From Bradyrhizobium diazoefficiens USDA 110 (lineage in GTDB: Bacteria > Pseudomonadota > Alphaproteobacteria > Rhizobiales > Xanthobacteraceae): a DNA stretch of 64,000 nt. Below are positions 54,382 to 63,814 of this stretch, piece after piece; position 1 is the first letter of the stretch; each line of letters opens with the position of its first letter. The translations under genes and the position numbers were made by a program. The stretch lies in NCBI RefSeq assembly GCF_000011365.1, contig NC_004463.1, forward strand, positions 1,464,001 to 1,528,000. The letters run 5' to 3'. The notes beneath the pieces are model-generated. The model was not told where the DNA came from and did no database searches. It saw nothing but the letters and a program-made list of their open reading frames with translations.

Positions 54382-55167
54382 ATGTTCGAGTTGTTTGCGT
54401 CTCGCCTGTCGCGTTGTGTTGTCGCGCTGGCGCTGTTCTTCGCGGCGGTCGCCGCGTTCTCGTCTCCGGCCTCGGCACGGCCGCATCGTCATAGCGCAGA
54501 GCGGCACGCTTACGCGCATCACGCCAGCAGATATCATCATTACCGGCACCAGGCCCGCAGCTCGCGCTTCGAGCGCAGCGCGGCGCAGTTGCAGGCCGGC
54601 GGATTCATGGACACGCAGGCCAGCTACGATCCGAACGCCAATAGCGGCGGCATGGGTGACACGCGCTATCTGAGCGGTGGTGACATGGCCATCGGTGGAA
54701 ACGTGAGCCGCGCCGGCAAAGTGAGCCGCGCCCGTAACATGAGCCACGCTGTCAACAACAGCAGCGCCAGCGACAATGGCAGCGCCGGCAACATGGGTAT
54801 GAGCAGCGGCTTCGGCGGCGGATCGGGCCTCGTGTCCGAGGCGCGCCGCTATCTCGGCGGCAACCCGACCGGGCGTGGCAGCCTGTGGTGCGCGCGCTTC
54901 ATGAACATGGTGCTTGAGAAGACCGGCCACCGGGGCACCGGCTCGGACATGGCGAATTCGTTCGCGCGTTACGGCACGCGTGTCTCCGGCCCGCAGGTCG
55001 GTGCCATCGCGGTGATGTCGCGCGGCGGCCGGGGCGGCCACGTTGGCATCATCACCGGCGTCGACGCGCAGGGAAATCCGATCATGATCTCCGGCAACAA
55101 CGGCAACCGCGTCCGCGAGGCGCCGGTCTCGCGCGGCCGCATCTATGCGTATGTGATGCCGAACTGA
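54382..55167 (+). CDS. Secreted TIGR02594/CHAP-like cysteine peptidase-type protein
   Basis: A 261-residue protein with a signal peptide ending PASARP (about residue 33). It has a His-rich segment (RPHRHSAERHAYAHH), a low-complexity Ser/Asn/Gly linker (about 100-150) with degenerate repeats of the type VSRAG-KVSRAR-NMSHA, and a C-terminal NlpC/P60-CHAP-like domain from about 155. Its probable active-site Cys is in SLWCARFMNMV (about 171-181) and its His in GHVGIITG (about 213-220). It may cut peptidoglycan peptides. It starts 215 bp after the divergent hydrolase. Confidence 0.75.
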   Translation: MFELFASRLSRCVVALALFFAAVAAFSSPASARPHRHSAERHAYAHHASRYHHYRHQARSSRFERSAAQLQAGGFMDTQASYDPNANSGGMGDTRYLSGGDMAIGGNVSRAGKVSRARNMSHAVNNSSASDNGSAGNMGMSSGFGGGSGLVSEARRYLGGNPTGRGSLWCARFMNMVLEKTGHRGTGSDMANSFARYGTRVSGPQVGAIAVMSRGGRGGHVGIITGVDAQGNPIMISGNNGNRVREAPVSRGRIYAYVMPN

Positions 55168-55177
55168 GGTGAGGGAG

Positions 55178-55270
55178 CGTAGGGTGGGCAAAGGCGCGTT
55201 AGCGCCGTGCCCACCATCTCGCTCCGCAGAGATAAAGTTGGTGGGCACGCTTCGCTTTGCCCACCCTACG
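55178..55270. repeat. Palindromic intergenic repeat, family C
   Basis: CGTAGGGTGGGCAAAGGCGCGTT at the left and ACGCTTCGCTTTGCCCACCCTACG at the right pair along most of their length. An inner GTGCCCACC / GGTGGGCAC stem is shared with 31950-32043. The repeat ends 4 nt from the MOSC stop. Confidence 0.85.
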
Positions 55271-55274
55271 AAGC

Positions 55275-56063
55275 TCACACCAGCTTCGGCTCTTCCACCG
55301 CGACCGCATCCCCCACGCCGATCTCGCCATCGGTGATCACCTCGGCATAGATGCCGCAGTCCATATGTCCGAGATACCGCGAGAGCGTCGGCGGGATTTC
55401 GAGGTCGCGCATTGCGGTCTCCGGATCGACATTGGTGGCCGGGCAGCGGACGATGCGCTTGACCACCTTCAGCCGGGCCTGACCGATCGCGAGCGTCTGG
55501 CCGACGAGGTCGAGCTCGGACCAGGCCGGCCAGCCCTTCACGTAGAGATTGGCGCGGAAGCGCAGGGGATGCACGGCGGTGCCGCCGAGCATGGTCTCGA
55601 TCGCGCGGACGCTGTCCAGATTGATGATGGAGACGACCTTGCGGGCGACGTCGGAAAAGCTGTGGTCGCGGCCCGACAGGACTTTCGGTGGGCCCTTCAA
55701 CTCCGGCTGGAAGTTCTCGGTGAAATAGCGCTCGATGGCGGCGCGCCCGGCGGCGGTCTCCAGATCGCCGCTGGCGACGATCTGGCCGTCCTTGCGGATG
55801 GTCAGGCGGTTGGTCGCGTCCTCGAACCGGCTGTCGAGCGAAGCCAGCCGCTCATTGCGCGCCAGCATCAGAAACTGGATTTTCGGCTTCCAGGCCGGCG
55901 CCTCGGGATCGAACCCGCTCGGGCCGTTCTCGATGGCGTAGCGGCGGTCGGCGGGCAGGGTCTGGCCGACCCGCAAGGCAACGCGGGGCAGGGGTTCCGG
56001 GGTGAGGCCCTTGATGGGATAGCGGTAGAGGCCGGTAATCTCGGCGGTCTGGCTGGCTGTCAT
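55275..56063 (-). CDS. MOSC domain protein
   Basis: A 262-residue protein of MOSC_N beta-barrel (about 1-110, with LYRYPIKGLTPEPLPRV) plus MOSC domain (about 120-250). The family's molybdenum-cofactor sulfur-carrying type has a conserved Cys, here Cys in IVRCPATNVDPETA (about 208-221). MOSC proteins bind and transfer sulfur to molybdenum cofactor or related metal centres. The exact acceptor is unknown. ATG 56063. Confidence 0.82.
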   Translation of the reverse strand: MTASQTAEITGLYRYPIKGLTPEPLPRVALRVGQTLPADRRYAIENGPSGFDPEAPAWKPKIQFLMLARNERLASLDSRFEDATNRLTIRKDGQIVASGDLETAAGRAAIERYFTENFQPELKGPPKVLSGRDHSFSDVARKVVSIINLDSVRAIETMLGGTAVHPLRFRANLYVKGWPAWSELDLVGQTLAIGQARLKVVKRIVRCPATNVDPETAMRDLEIPPTLSRYLGHMDCGIYAEVITDGEIGVGDAVAVEEPKLV

Positions 56064-56302
56064 GGCGCTACTTAGGGGATTCGGCCACGCCGCGCCAAGC
56101 GGGCCGATGCGCGCACGAAATTGTGAAGACGCCTCTTTCGCTCCCGCAGCCCGCTTCCCACATCTGCCTCAGGCCGGCGGCAGCGTCGGTAAATAACGAC
56201 CGTTACCGGTTGAGAAACGTCAATGCGGTAATCGGAAACCCAATGAAGATGCCGTTTGGAGTGCCTTAGAGGGCTCCATGGGCAGGCCGAGGGAAAGAAA
56301 AG

Positions 56303-58942
56303 ATGAACATCGAGAAGTATACCGAACGCTCCAGGGGCTTCATCCAGTCCGCGCAGTCGCTTGCGGTGCGCGAGGGGCACCAGCAGTTTTCGACCCTGCA
56401 CGTTCTGAAAGTGCTGCTGGACGACAATGAGGGGCTCGCTGCCGGTCTGATCGACCGTGCCGGCGGCAACTCCCGCGCAATTTTGAAGGCGACCGAGGAC
56501 GCCCTGAACAAGGTGCCGAAGGTCTCCGGCGGCGGCGCCGGGCAGATCTATCTGGCGCCCGAGCTCGCACGCACCTTCGATGCCGCCGAAAAGGCCGGCG
56601 AGAAGGCCGGCGACAGTTTTGTCACCGTCGAGCGGCTGCTGCTCGGCCTCACGCTGGAGAAGACCAGCGAGGCCGGCACGATCCTCAGCAAGGGTGGTGT
56701 CACCCCGCAAAACCTCAACGCGGCGATCGAGGCCCTGCGCAAGGGCCGCACGGCCGACTCGGCGACCGCCGAGAACGCCTATGACGCGCTGAAGAAATAT
56801 GCCCGCGACCTGACCCAGGCCGCGCGCGACGGCAAGCTCGACCCGGTCATCGGCCGCGACGAGGAGATCCGCCGCACCATCCAGGTGCTCTCGCGCCGGA
56901 CCAAGAACAATCCCGTCCTGATCGGTGAGCCCGGCGTCGGCAAGACCGCCATCGCCGAGGGCCTCGCGCTGCGCATCGTCAACGGTGACGTGCCGGAGAG
57001 CCTGAAGGACAAGAAGCTGCTCTCGCTCGACTTGGGCGCACTGATCGCCGGCGCGAAATACCGCGGCGAGTTCGAGGAACGGCTGAAGGCCGTGCTCCAG
57101 GAGGTGACCGGGAGCGAGGGCACCTTTATCCTGTTCATCGACGAGATGCACACGCTGATCGGGGCCGGCAAGGGCGACGGCGCGATGGACGCATCGAACC
57201 TGCTGAAGCCGGCGCTCGCCCGCGGCGAGCTGCACTGCATCGGCGCGACCACGCTCGACGAGTATCAGAAGCATGTCGAGAAGGACGCGGCGCTGGCGCG
57301 GCGCTTCCAGCCGATCTTCGTCAGCGAGCCCTCGGTCGAGGACACCATCTCGATCCTGCGCGGACTGAAGGACAAGTACGAGCAGCACCATGGCGTGCGG
57401 ATCACCGATTCCGCGCTTGTTGCCTCCGCGACATTGTCCAACCGCTACATCACCGACCGCTTCCTGCCGGACAAGGCGATCGACCTCATGGACGAGGCCG
57501 CCGCGCGCCTGAAGATGCAGGTCGATTCGAAGCCGGAGGAGCTCGATTCGATGGATCGGGAAATCATCCGGCTGAAGATCGAACAGGAAGCATTGAAGAA
57601 GGAGAGCGACGCCGGTTCGAAGAGCCGCCTGCAGACGCTTGAAAAGGAACTCGTCGAGCTCGAGGAAAAATCCGCGTCGTTGACGGCGCGCTGGAGCGCG
57701 GAGAAGAACAAGCTCTCCGATGCGCAGAAGCTCAAGGCCGAGCTCGACGGCTTGCGTGTCGAGCTCGCCAATGCCCAGCGCCGCGGCGAATTCCAGAAGG
57801 CCGGCGAGCTGGCCTATGGCCGGATCCCCGAGCTCGAACGGCAGCTCGCGGACATCGAGGCCAAGGAGAACTCCGGCGAGATGATGGAGGAGGCGGTCAC
57901 CGCCAATCACATCGCGCAGGTGGTCTCGCGCTGGACCGGCGTGCCCGTCGACAAGATGCTGGAGGGCGAGAAGGACAAGCTTCTGAAGATGGAGGACTCC
58001 CTCGGCAAGCGCGTCGTCGGCCAGGCCGAAGCCGTCCATGCGGTCGCAACCGCCGTGCGCCGCTCCCGCGCCGGCCTCCAGGACCCGAACCGGCCGATGG
58101 GCTCGTTCATGTTCTTGGGCCCCACCGGCGTCGGCAAGACCGAGCTGACCAAGGCCCTGGCGGAGTACCTGTTCAACGACGAGACCGCGATGGTCCGCCT
58201 CGACATGTCCGAGTACATGGAGAAGCATTCGGTCTCGCGGCTGATCGGCGCGCCTCCGGGCTATGTCGGCTATGACGAGGGCGGCGCGCTCACCGAAGCG
58301 GTGCGGCGCCGGCCCTACCAGGTCGTGCTGTTCGACGAGATCGAGAAGGCGCATCCTGACGTCTTCAACGTCCTGTTGCAGGTGCTCGACGACGGCCGCC
58401 TGACCGATGGCCAGGGCCGCACCGTCGATTTCCGCAACACGCTGATCATCATGACCTCGAACCTCGGTTCGGAGTTCTTGGTGAATCAACCCGAGGGCGA
58501 AGACACGTCGGCCGTGCGCGAGCAGGTGATGGGAATGGTGCGGGGACATTTCCGCCCCGAATTCCTCAACCGTGTCGACGAGATCATCCTGTTCCATCGC
58601 TTGCAGAGGAGCGAGATGGGCCGGATCGTCGAGATCCAGTTCGCCCGGCTGCAGAAGCTGCTGACCGATCGCAAGATCGTGCTGACGCTCGACGGCGCGG
58701 CCCGCGACTGGCTCGCCGCCAAGGGCTGGGATCCCGCCTACGGCGCACGGCCGCTCAAGCGGGTGATCCAGCGCTACCTCCAGGACCCGCTCGCCGAGAT
58801 GATCCTGGCCGGCGACGTCAAGGACGGCGACAACGTCGCGATCTCGTCCGAAGGCAACGTGCTGACCTTCAACGGCAAGGCCCCGCAAACCGCGGAGATC
58901 GCCCAGTTCGAGGCGCCGGCGTCGAAGCGGAAGCTGAACTGA
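56303..58942 (+). CDS. clpB: ATP-dependent disaggregase ClpB
   Basis: An 879-residue ClpB. Order: N-terminal Clp repeats (1-145), first AAA+ domain with Walker [10 protein letters not shown] (about 205-213), the coiled-coil middle domain (about 405-530) with [11 protein letters not shown], second AAA+ domain with GPTGVGKTE (about 604-612), and the C-terminal D2-small domain ([13 protein letters not shown]). Full length, with no internal frameshift. ClpB rescues aggregated proteins with DnaK. Preceded by GAGGGAAAG; no clear sigma-32 or CIRCE element is visible upstream. A hairpin terminator follows. Confidence 0.95.
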   Translation: MNIEKYTERSRGFIQSAQSLAVREGHQQFSTLHVLKVLLDDNEGLAAGLIDRAGGNSRAILKATEDALNKVPKVSGGGAGQIYLAPELARTFDAAEKAGEKAGDSFVTVERLLLGLTLEKTSEAGTILSKGGVTPQNLNAAIEALRKGRTADSATAENAYDALKKYARDLTQAARDGKLDPVIGRDEEIRRTIQVLSRRTKNNPVLIGEPGVGKTAIAEGLALRIVNGDVPESLKDKKLLSLDLGALIAGAKYRGEFEERLKAVLQEVTGSEGTFILFIDEMHTLIGAGKGDGAMDASNLLKPALARGELHCIGATTLDEYQKHVEKDAALARRFQPIFVSEPSVEDTISILRGLKDKYEQHHGVRITDSALVASATLSNRYITDRFLPDKAIDLMDEAAARLKMQVDSKPEELDSMDREIIRLKIEQEALKKESDAGSKSRLQTLEKELVELEEKSASLTARWSAEKNKLSDAQKLKAELDGLRVELANAQRRGEFQKAGELAYGRIPELERQLADIEAKENSGEMMEEAVTANHIAQVVSRWTGVPVDKMLEGEKDKLLKMEDSLGKRVVGQAEAVHAVATAVRRSRAGLQDPNRPMGSFMFLGPTGVGKTELTKALAEYLFNDETAMVRLDMSEYMEKHSVSRLIGAPPGYVGYDEGGALTEAVRRRPYQVVLFDEIEKAHPDVFNVLLQVLDDGRLTDGQGRTVDFRNTLIIMTSNLGSEFLVNQPEGEDTSAVREQVMGMVRGHFRPEFLNRVDEIILFHRLQRSEMGRIVEIQFARLQKLLTDRKIVLTLDGAARDWLAAKGWDPAYGARPLKRVIQRYLQDPLAEMILAGDVKDGDNVAISSEGNVLTFNGKAPQTAEIAQFEAPASKRKLN

Positions 58943-58968
58943 GCGTCATCGCTGCCTGAAACGACAGA

Positions 58969-59008
58969 TCGCCCCGGAGAGGTTCACTTCTCCGGGGCGA
59001 ATTGTTTT
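58969..59008 (+). terminator. Rho-independent terminator after clpB
   Basis: TCGCCCCGGAGA (58969-58980) and TCTCCGGGGCGA (58989-59000) are perfect 12 bp arms around GGTTCACT; ATTGTTTT follows. Confidence 0.88.
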
Positions 59009-59017
59009 GGGCTGATC

Positions 59018-59284
59018 CTAGCCGACGGCGGACGCGGAGCCGGGCTCGGCCGGTCCAGCCTCGTCGTCTTCTTCTTCAAGCTCGGACAGGATATCGACCA
59101 GCTCGCGCACCCGTCCCTGCGCCAGCGGTCGCAAATCGTTGATCAACGGCTCGTCATTGGCGAGCCAGGCCTGGGCTTCGGCGAGCTCCTCGACGGTCGC
59201 GCCGGTCCCGATAATCTGGGCAATGGTGACCTCGTCGGCCCGATCCACGGCCTTGACGACATCGTCGCGTGAGAGGCGCGTCAT
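59018..59284 (-). CDS. Small acidic protein of unknown function
   Basis: An 88-residue protein, MTRLSRDDVVKAVDRADEVT at the start, with a helical body ATVEELAEAQAWLANDE and an acid-rich tail ELEEEDDEAGP. It has no membrane segment, signal peptide or known motif. I recall similar small acidic proteins in other Bradyrhizobium, but cannot assign a function. GGAGGATCG precedes the ATG at 59284 (good ribosome-binding site). Confidence 0.65.
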   Translation of the reverse strand: MTRLSRDDVVKAVDRADEVTIAQIIGTGATVEELAEAQAWLANDEPLINDLRPLAQGRVRELVDILSELEEEDDEAGPAEPGSASAVG

Positions 59285-59373
59285 GGGGCGATCCTCCTGC
59301 TGGTCGGTCCCGTTAGCCTCTAACCGGGAACCCGCGCGCCGGTTCCCCCGCAGCCGGATTCCGCTGGCAGACG

Positions 59374-61005
59374 CTACTTCTTCACCGCCTTGTAGATCGC
59401 ATTCTCGATGTCGGAGGAAAAATAGATGACGCCGGTGGCGCCGATGGCGACGCCGGTCGGGATGTGGGTCGGCAGGCCGCCGGGTGCGCCCGCAAGGCCG
59501 ATCGGGAGATCGGCCGCGATCTCGGTGATCTTGCCGTCCTCCGGCGTGATCTCGATCAGCCGCCTGGCGCCGACTTCCGCCACGATCAGCTTGCCGTCGC
59601 TGGTACGTGCGAGGCCCTCGGGCATCTTCAACTCCTTTACGAGCACGGTCTTCTCGCCGTTTTGCTCGATCTTGGACACGACACCCGCGAAGGCTTCGGT
59701 GACATAGACCTCGCCACGCGATCCGGCGACGAGCCCCACCGGACCCTCGAGGTCGCCGATCAGCGTGGTGCGGTCCTTGCCGTGCTCGCCGCTGACGCGG
59801 ACCAGCGATTTGGTGCCGAGCTCGGCCACCAGGATGCTGCCGTCCTCGAGCACGATCGCATCATGCGGCGCCTTGAAGTCATGCAGCATGTCGCGCGTCG
59901 CGCCGGTCTTGTTGTCGATCACCTGCACCGTGCCGGTGAACCAGCTCGACAGGATCACGTCGTTGCCCTTTGCCGTCGCGCTCATCGGATATTCGAGCGT
60001 GACGCCGGCGGCATGCATGCGCGCCTTCTCGGTGACCTCGCCGGTCGTACCGTCCACGGTGCGATAGGCGAACACGTCGGCGACGTGGATCGTATCCTTG
60101 CCATTCTCCGAGGTGACGCCGATGCCGCCGGGCAACGCGAGCTTGCCGATGATGATTTGCTTGGCCTGGCCGCTGGCCGGATCGACTTCCTGGATGCCGT
60201 TGTCGGCCATGTTGGAGACGTAGATGCGGTCCTTCTCGTCGATCGCGAGGTTGTCCAGCGACGGCTTCAGCTGCGCGACCATGGTCTTGGCGCCCGACTT
60301 GGGATCGACCCGAACGAGCTGGCCGAGCGCGGTGTCGACCACCCACAGATTGCCCTTGGAATCGAAATTCACCGCGGCCGGGACCTTGAAGCCGTCGGCA
60401 ACCACCGTCAGCTCGGCCTTGTCGACGTCGACCTTGGCGACCTGTCCCTTGAACCAGAGCGGGCCGTAGAGCTTGTCGTCGGGACCGAACTCGAAGCCGT
60501 TGAGGCCGCCCATCTTCTCCATGATCTGACGCGGCGGTTTGACGCCTTCGACGTCGATCTCGTAGAGCGTGTCGCCGAGGAAGACCGTCGTGGCGTAGAG
60601 CCTGCCGTCCTTGCGGAAGGCCAGCGAATTGATGCCGGGAAGGCCGGAGGCGAGCTTCTTGATCGGGCCGTCGCCCTTGCGCGAATAGAGATCGCCGGCC
60701 AGGAAGCCGGTCCAGGCCATGGTGCCGTCGGGCGCGAATGCGATGTCGTCGGCCATTCCGATCGGAGCCGGGATTGCAACCTTGGCGGTACCGCTAGCGA
60801 TATCCACCTCGTAGAGCATGGCGCCGGCGACGCTGCCGGCAAACAGATGGCCGGCCTTGTCGATCCCGAGCCCATGCACGCCATGGAACGCCGAGCCGGG
60901 GACGAGTTTCGTGACCTCCCAAATCTCCGGTAATTTCTGGGCTGACGCGCTCGTGGTGCAGAAAATCGCAGCAATGACGGCTGTGCAGGCAAGCCTGTTC
61001 TTCAT
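59374..61005 (-). CDS. Secreted beta-propeller protein (SMP-30/gluconolactonase-like repeats)
   Basis: A 543-residue protein with a signal peptide (1-22, ending TSASAQ) and a long run of propeller repeats: LAFRKDGRLYATTVFLGDTL, AAVNFDSKGNLWVVDTALGQ, DNLAIDEKDRIYVSNMADNG, EGLARTSDGKLIVAEVGARR, and others, each about 40 residues with an internal Asp-rich loop. The content of repeats suggests two propellers. Relatives are called SMP-30/gluconolaconase/LRE-like; no activity can be inferred. Start at 61005 (MKNRLACTAV); AGGTCACGCC upstream. Confidence 0.75.
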   Translation of the reverse strand: MKNRLACTAVIAAIFCTTSASAQKLPEIWEVTKLVPGSAFHGVHGLGIDKAGHLFAGSVAGAMLYEVDIASGTAKVAIPAPIGMADDIAFAPDGTMAWTGFLAGDLYSRKGDGPIKKLASGLPGINSLAFRKDGRLYATTVFLGDTLYEIDVEGVKPPRQIMEKMGGLNGFEFGPDDKLYGPLWFKGQVAKVDVDKAELTVVADGFKVPAAVNFDSKGNLWVVDTALGQLVRVDPKSGAKTMVAQLKPSLDNLAIDEKDRIYVSNMADNGIQEVDPASGQAKQIIIGKLALPGGIGVTSENGKDTIHVADVFAYRTVDGTTGEVTEKARMHAAGVTLEYPMSATAKGNDVILSSWFTGTVQVIDNKTGATRDMLHDFKAPHDAIVLEDGSILVAELGTKSLVRVSGEHGKDRTTLIGDLEGPVGLVAGSRGEVYVTEAFAGVVSKIEQNGEKTVLVKELKMPEGLARTSDGKLIVAEVGARRLIEITPEDGKITEIAADLPIGLAGAPGGLPTHIPTGVAIGATGVIYFSSDIENAIYKAVKK

Positions 61006-61159
61006 GGCGTGACCTCCCATTTTTGGAAAGTATTCGCCCGTCATCCGGCTTTGGCAAACGAAACTTGACGTTGTGTCGCCGTAAAGCGGCGCCGCTTCGA
61101 AAGCGTCCCATTCAACCGTGTTGGTGAAGATGTCCGGTCGATGTCGGCCGGTTGCCGGC

Positions 61160-63214
61160 CTACCGGTTGGTGACCTGCAACGGTCCGCCGGTCGCATCCG
61201 AGATACGGGCGATGGCGCCGCCCCGGCCGCTCATCATGCCGTCGAGCCGGTCGCGCTCCTTCTCGAAGCCGGCCAGCATCGGGCCTTCCAGCGATCGGCC
61301 GCGCGGCAGTTTCACGCGCAGCGGATCGACGAAGCGGCCGTTCACGAGGATTTCGTAGTGCACGTGCGGGCCGGTCGACGCGCCGGTCGAGCCGACGAAG
61401 CCGATGACCTGGCCCTGGCGGACCTTCTTGCCGGCTTCCATGCCCTTGGCGAAGGCCGACATGTGGCCATAGGCCGTCTCGTACCCGTTGTTGTGCTTGA
61501 TGCGGATGTATTTGCCGTATCCGCCCTCAGTGCCGGCCTTCTCGATCACGCCGTTGCCGGAGGCGAAGATCGGCGTGCCGTAGGCGGTGGCCCAGTCGAC
61601 GCCGGTGTGCATCTTCACATAGCCGAGGATCGGATGGCGGCGGCCGCCGAAGCCGGAGCGCATGATGGCGTTGTTGACGGGCTTCCTGACCAGGAACTTC
61701 TTCGCGCTCTTGCCGCTCTCGTCGTAGTAGTCGACGACGCCGTCGTCGGGACTCTGGTAGCGGTAGTATTTCTTGGTCTCGCCGCCGACCGTGAGGGAAG
61801 CGAACAGAACGTCGTTCTTTTCGTTCGACGTCACGCCCTCGTCTTCGCCGGCGTAGAACACGTCGAAGGAATCGCCAGGCTGCACCTTGCGCTGGAAATC
61901 GACGTCGTAGGAGTAGATCTTGATCATGTCGTCGATGACCGGCATCGGCACTTTGTTGCGCATCGCGGTCTCGTAGATGCTTTGGTAGAGCCGCACGCCG
62001 GTGCCGTCATCGTCGTCATCGTCGTCGCTGTTGGCGTTGGCCGTGGCATCAGCGACGGTGTTCATGCTGGAGACGTCGACCGCGACGTATTTGCCGAGGT
62101 CGGACAGCGCCGCGATCGCCTCGACCATGGTGTCGTTTGCAACCACGACGCGATAGGGCTGGAGCCGGGCGCCGGGGCTTGCGGGCGCCATCAGGATGCG
62201 GAGCTTCTCGCCTTCCTTCAGGCCGCCGTCGCGGCCGCGCGGGCCGAGCGTCGCGGCGATCGCCTTGATCTCGTCCGCCGTGGCGCCGAGATCGCGCAGG
62301 ACGGAGGCGACGCTGTCGCCCTTCTTGACCAGATGGACGCGCTCGCCGTTGGGATTGCCGCCGGTGATCTGCTCCTTGGTCTTCGGCAGCAGCGTGACGT
62401 TTTCCGGCACCACGCGCGTCTCGAAGCCGGCATAGGGATCCGACGGCGACACTTCGGTGGCGTAGGCCATCTTCATGTCGGACGCGCCGGAAACGTCGGC
62501 GGTGGCATTGGCGAGCGAGGCGTAGCGCACCCCGCCATTGCCGCGCCAGTTGGCGGCATCGCGGACCCGCATCAGGATGTCGTCGAGCGCCACCACCGCG
62601 GAAATCTTGGCCTTCGGCAGCACCGGCGACAGGTCCTTGGTGACGAAGGAGACCTCGGCGTCGGGTTCGACCGCTTCGGGGTTGTTGGGATCGTCGGCGG
62701 CGGTCTTCGGATCGGAGCCGACGTCGGTGAGAAGGCGCTGGGCGTTGAACGGCGGAATTTTTGCCGACAGGTCGCTCGTCGTCATCGACAGATTGCCGGC
62801 GATCCGGACGAAGGGACGCACCCGCATCACGTCGCGATTGCCGACGCGGGCCACCGTGGAGACGCGCACGATGTTGCGCGATGCGGTGGATTCGTTCGGT
62901 GGCGGCAGGCGGTCGCTCTTGTGCAGCGTGGCGGCGCGATCAGCTGCGCCAAACGCGCCACGCAGCGCGCCTTCGACCCGCTCCGGCACCTTGGCGAAGG
63001 TCATCTCGCCGTCGAGCGAAGCGAAAACGGCGCCGCCGATCAGGGCTGCGCCGCAAAGTCCGGTCAGAATTGTCCCGCTGAACCATTGGACCGAAACACG
63101 ACGGCGGTCGATGACGGCGGCTTCGGAACCATCGACGGAAAGCGGCGGCTCGTGGCCGAGATCGATGATCCCGGTCTCACGCCCGTAAGCGCCGCGTGAC
63201 GTCCTGTGGTTCAA
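61160..63214 (-). CDS. M23 family murein endopeptidase
   Basis: About 684 residues. One N-terminal membrane helix (about residues 45-65), a long periplasmic linker, a LysM/OapA-like region (HLVKKGDSVASVLRDLG, about 300-316), a seven-Asp run near 408-414, and a C-terminal LytM/M23 domain with zinc ligands in GGRRHPILG, HTGVDWA and HVHYE (about 545-640). It should cut peptidoglycan cross-links. A TTG start at 63214 is favoured: GGGGGA lies upstream and the protein then reads NHRTSRGAYGRETG as in relatives. The open frame continues upstream to an ATG at 63319. Confidence 0.85.
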   Translation of the reverse strand: MNHRTSRGAYGRETGIIDLGHEPPLSVDGSEAAVIDRRRVSVQWFSGTILTGLCGAALIGGAVFASLDGEMTFAKVPERVEGALRGAFGAADRAATLHKSDRLPPPNESTASRNIVRVSTVARVGNRDVMRVRPFVRIAGNLSMTTSDLSAKIPPFNAQRLLTDVGSDPKTAADDPNNPEAVEPDAEVSFVTKDLSPVLPKAKISAVVALDDILMRVRDAANWRGNGGVRYASLANATADVSGASDMKMAYATEVSPSDPYAGFETRVVPENVTLLPKTKEQITGGNPNGERVHLVKKGDSVASVLRDLGATADEIKAIAATLGPRGRDGGLKEGEKLRILMAPASPGARLQPYRVVVANDTMVEAIAALSDLGKYVAVDVSSMNTVADATANANSDDDDDDDGTGVRLYQSIYETAMRNKVPMPVIDDMIKIYSYDVDFQRKVQPGDSFDVFYAGEDEGVTSNEKNDVLFASLTVGGETKKYYRYQSPDDGVVDYYDESGKSAKKFLVRKPVNNAIMRSGFGGRRHPILGYVKMHTGVDWATAYGTPIFASGNGVIEKAGTEGGYGKYIRIKHNNGYETAYGHMSAFAKGMEAGKKVRQGQVIGFVGSTGASTGPHVHYEILVNGRFVDPLRVKLPRGRSLEGPMLAGFEKERDRLDGMMSGRGGAIARISDATGGPLQVTNR

Positions 63215-63778
63215 CCCAAGTCCCCCAATCAACGACCCAAGAGGCCCATACCAGCCCGGTTTCGAGCCCCTCCCTGGTCGCCCTCTTGGAGGGGCATCGC
63301 AGGAAACGGCAAGCCGCACAGGCGCTCGCGGTCAGAAGGCCCTGATGACGGGCCGGCCGAAATTACGAACAGCTAAGCGGAAAAAGATCTCTCGATGTCT
63401 CTCGAATGTCTGAAGAAGGCCGCTTCATCGTATGATCGCCTTCCTCTGACCCCACGCAAACCGCCGGCAGCCCCCACTGGCATCCCCGCGATTCAAGCTT
63501 GTCTCTTATCAGAACGCCGCGGGATTGTGGCTCTAGTACGGCGCCTAATATGGAAAAAGTTTCCTGAAGGGGCGACCGGCCGAGCCCGTCCGGGGAGGGC
63601 GCCCGAAGCCGCTTCCGGAGCCCCTCCGAAGCCCTTCCGGAGCTCCCTGGGGCGCAAACTTTTTTTGAGATTTTTTGCGGCGCGGCCGCGGTCGGCGCGC
63701 TCATGCCCTCTCTAATCGACGGGAATCACTGGATTTTTTTCAACAATCCACTGTGCGACGATTTGTTGACGATTGGCG
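63215..63778. other. Gene-free region before the rRNA promoter
   Basis: About 560 bp with no supportable gene. It has two near-identical direct repeats, CCGAAGCCGCTTCCGGAGC (63603-63621) and CCGAAGCCCTTCCGGAGC (63626-63643), and T tracts at 63660-63676 (CTTTTTTTGAGATTTTTTGC) and 63733-63740. A + strand frame and a - strand frame that cross it have low-complexity translations and are not considered genes. Confidence 0.5.
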
Positions 63779-63807
63779 TTGACAGCCCGGAAGGTGGGGC
63801 CTATAAC
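63779..63807 (+). promoter_or_regulatory. Strong rRNA operon promoter
   Basis: TTGACA (63779-63784), a 17 nt spacer and TATAAC (63802-63807) fit a strong sigma-70-type promoter almost exactly. A second TTGACG lies 13 nt upstream (63766-63771) and a T-rich tract (63733-63740) may act as an UP-like element. Confidence 0.85.
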
Positions 63808-63814
63808 CCCAACC

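Noticed and set aside
56150..56302. Heat-shock promoter or CIRCE element before clpB
   Set aside because: I looked for a CTTGAA...CCCAT-type pair and for TTAGCACTC; only a weak GTTGAG was found, with no proper second half.
56072..58888. 938-codon reverse-strand frame opposite clpB
   Set aside because: A shadow of a highly conserved gene; its translation is low-complexity.
63363..63704. 113-codon reverse-strand frame before the rRNA promoter
   Set aside because: The translation comes from direct repeats and T tracts, with no recognised domain and no ribosome-binding site.
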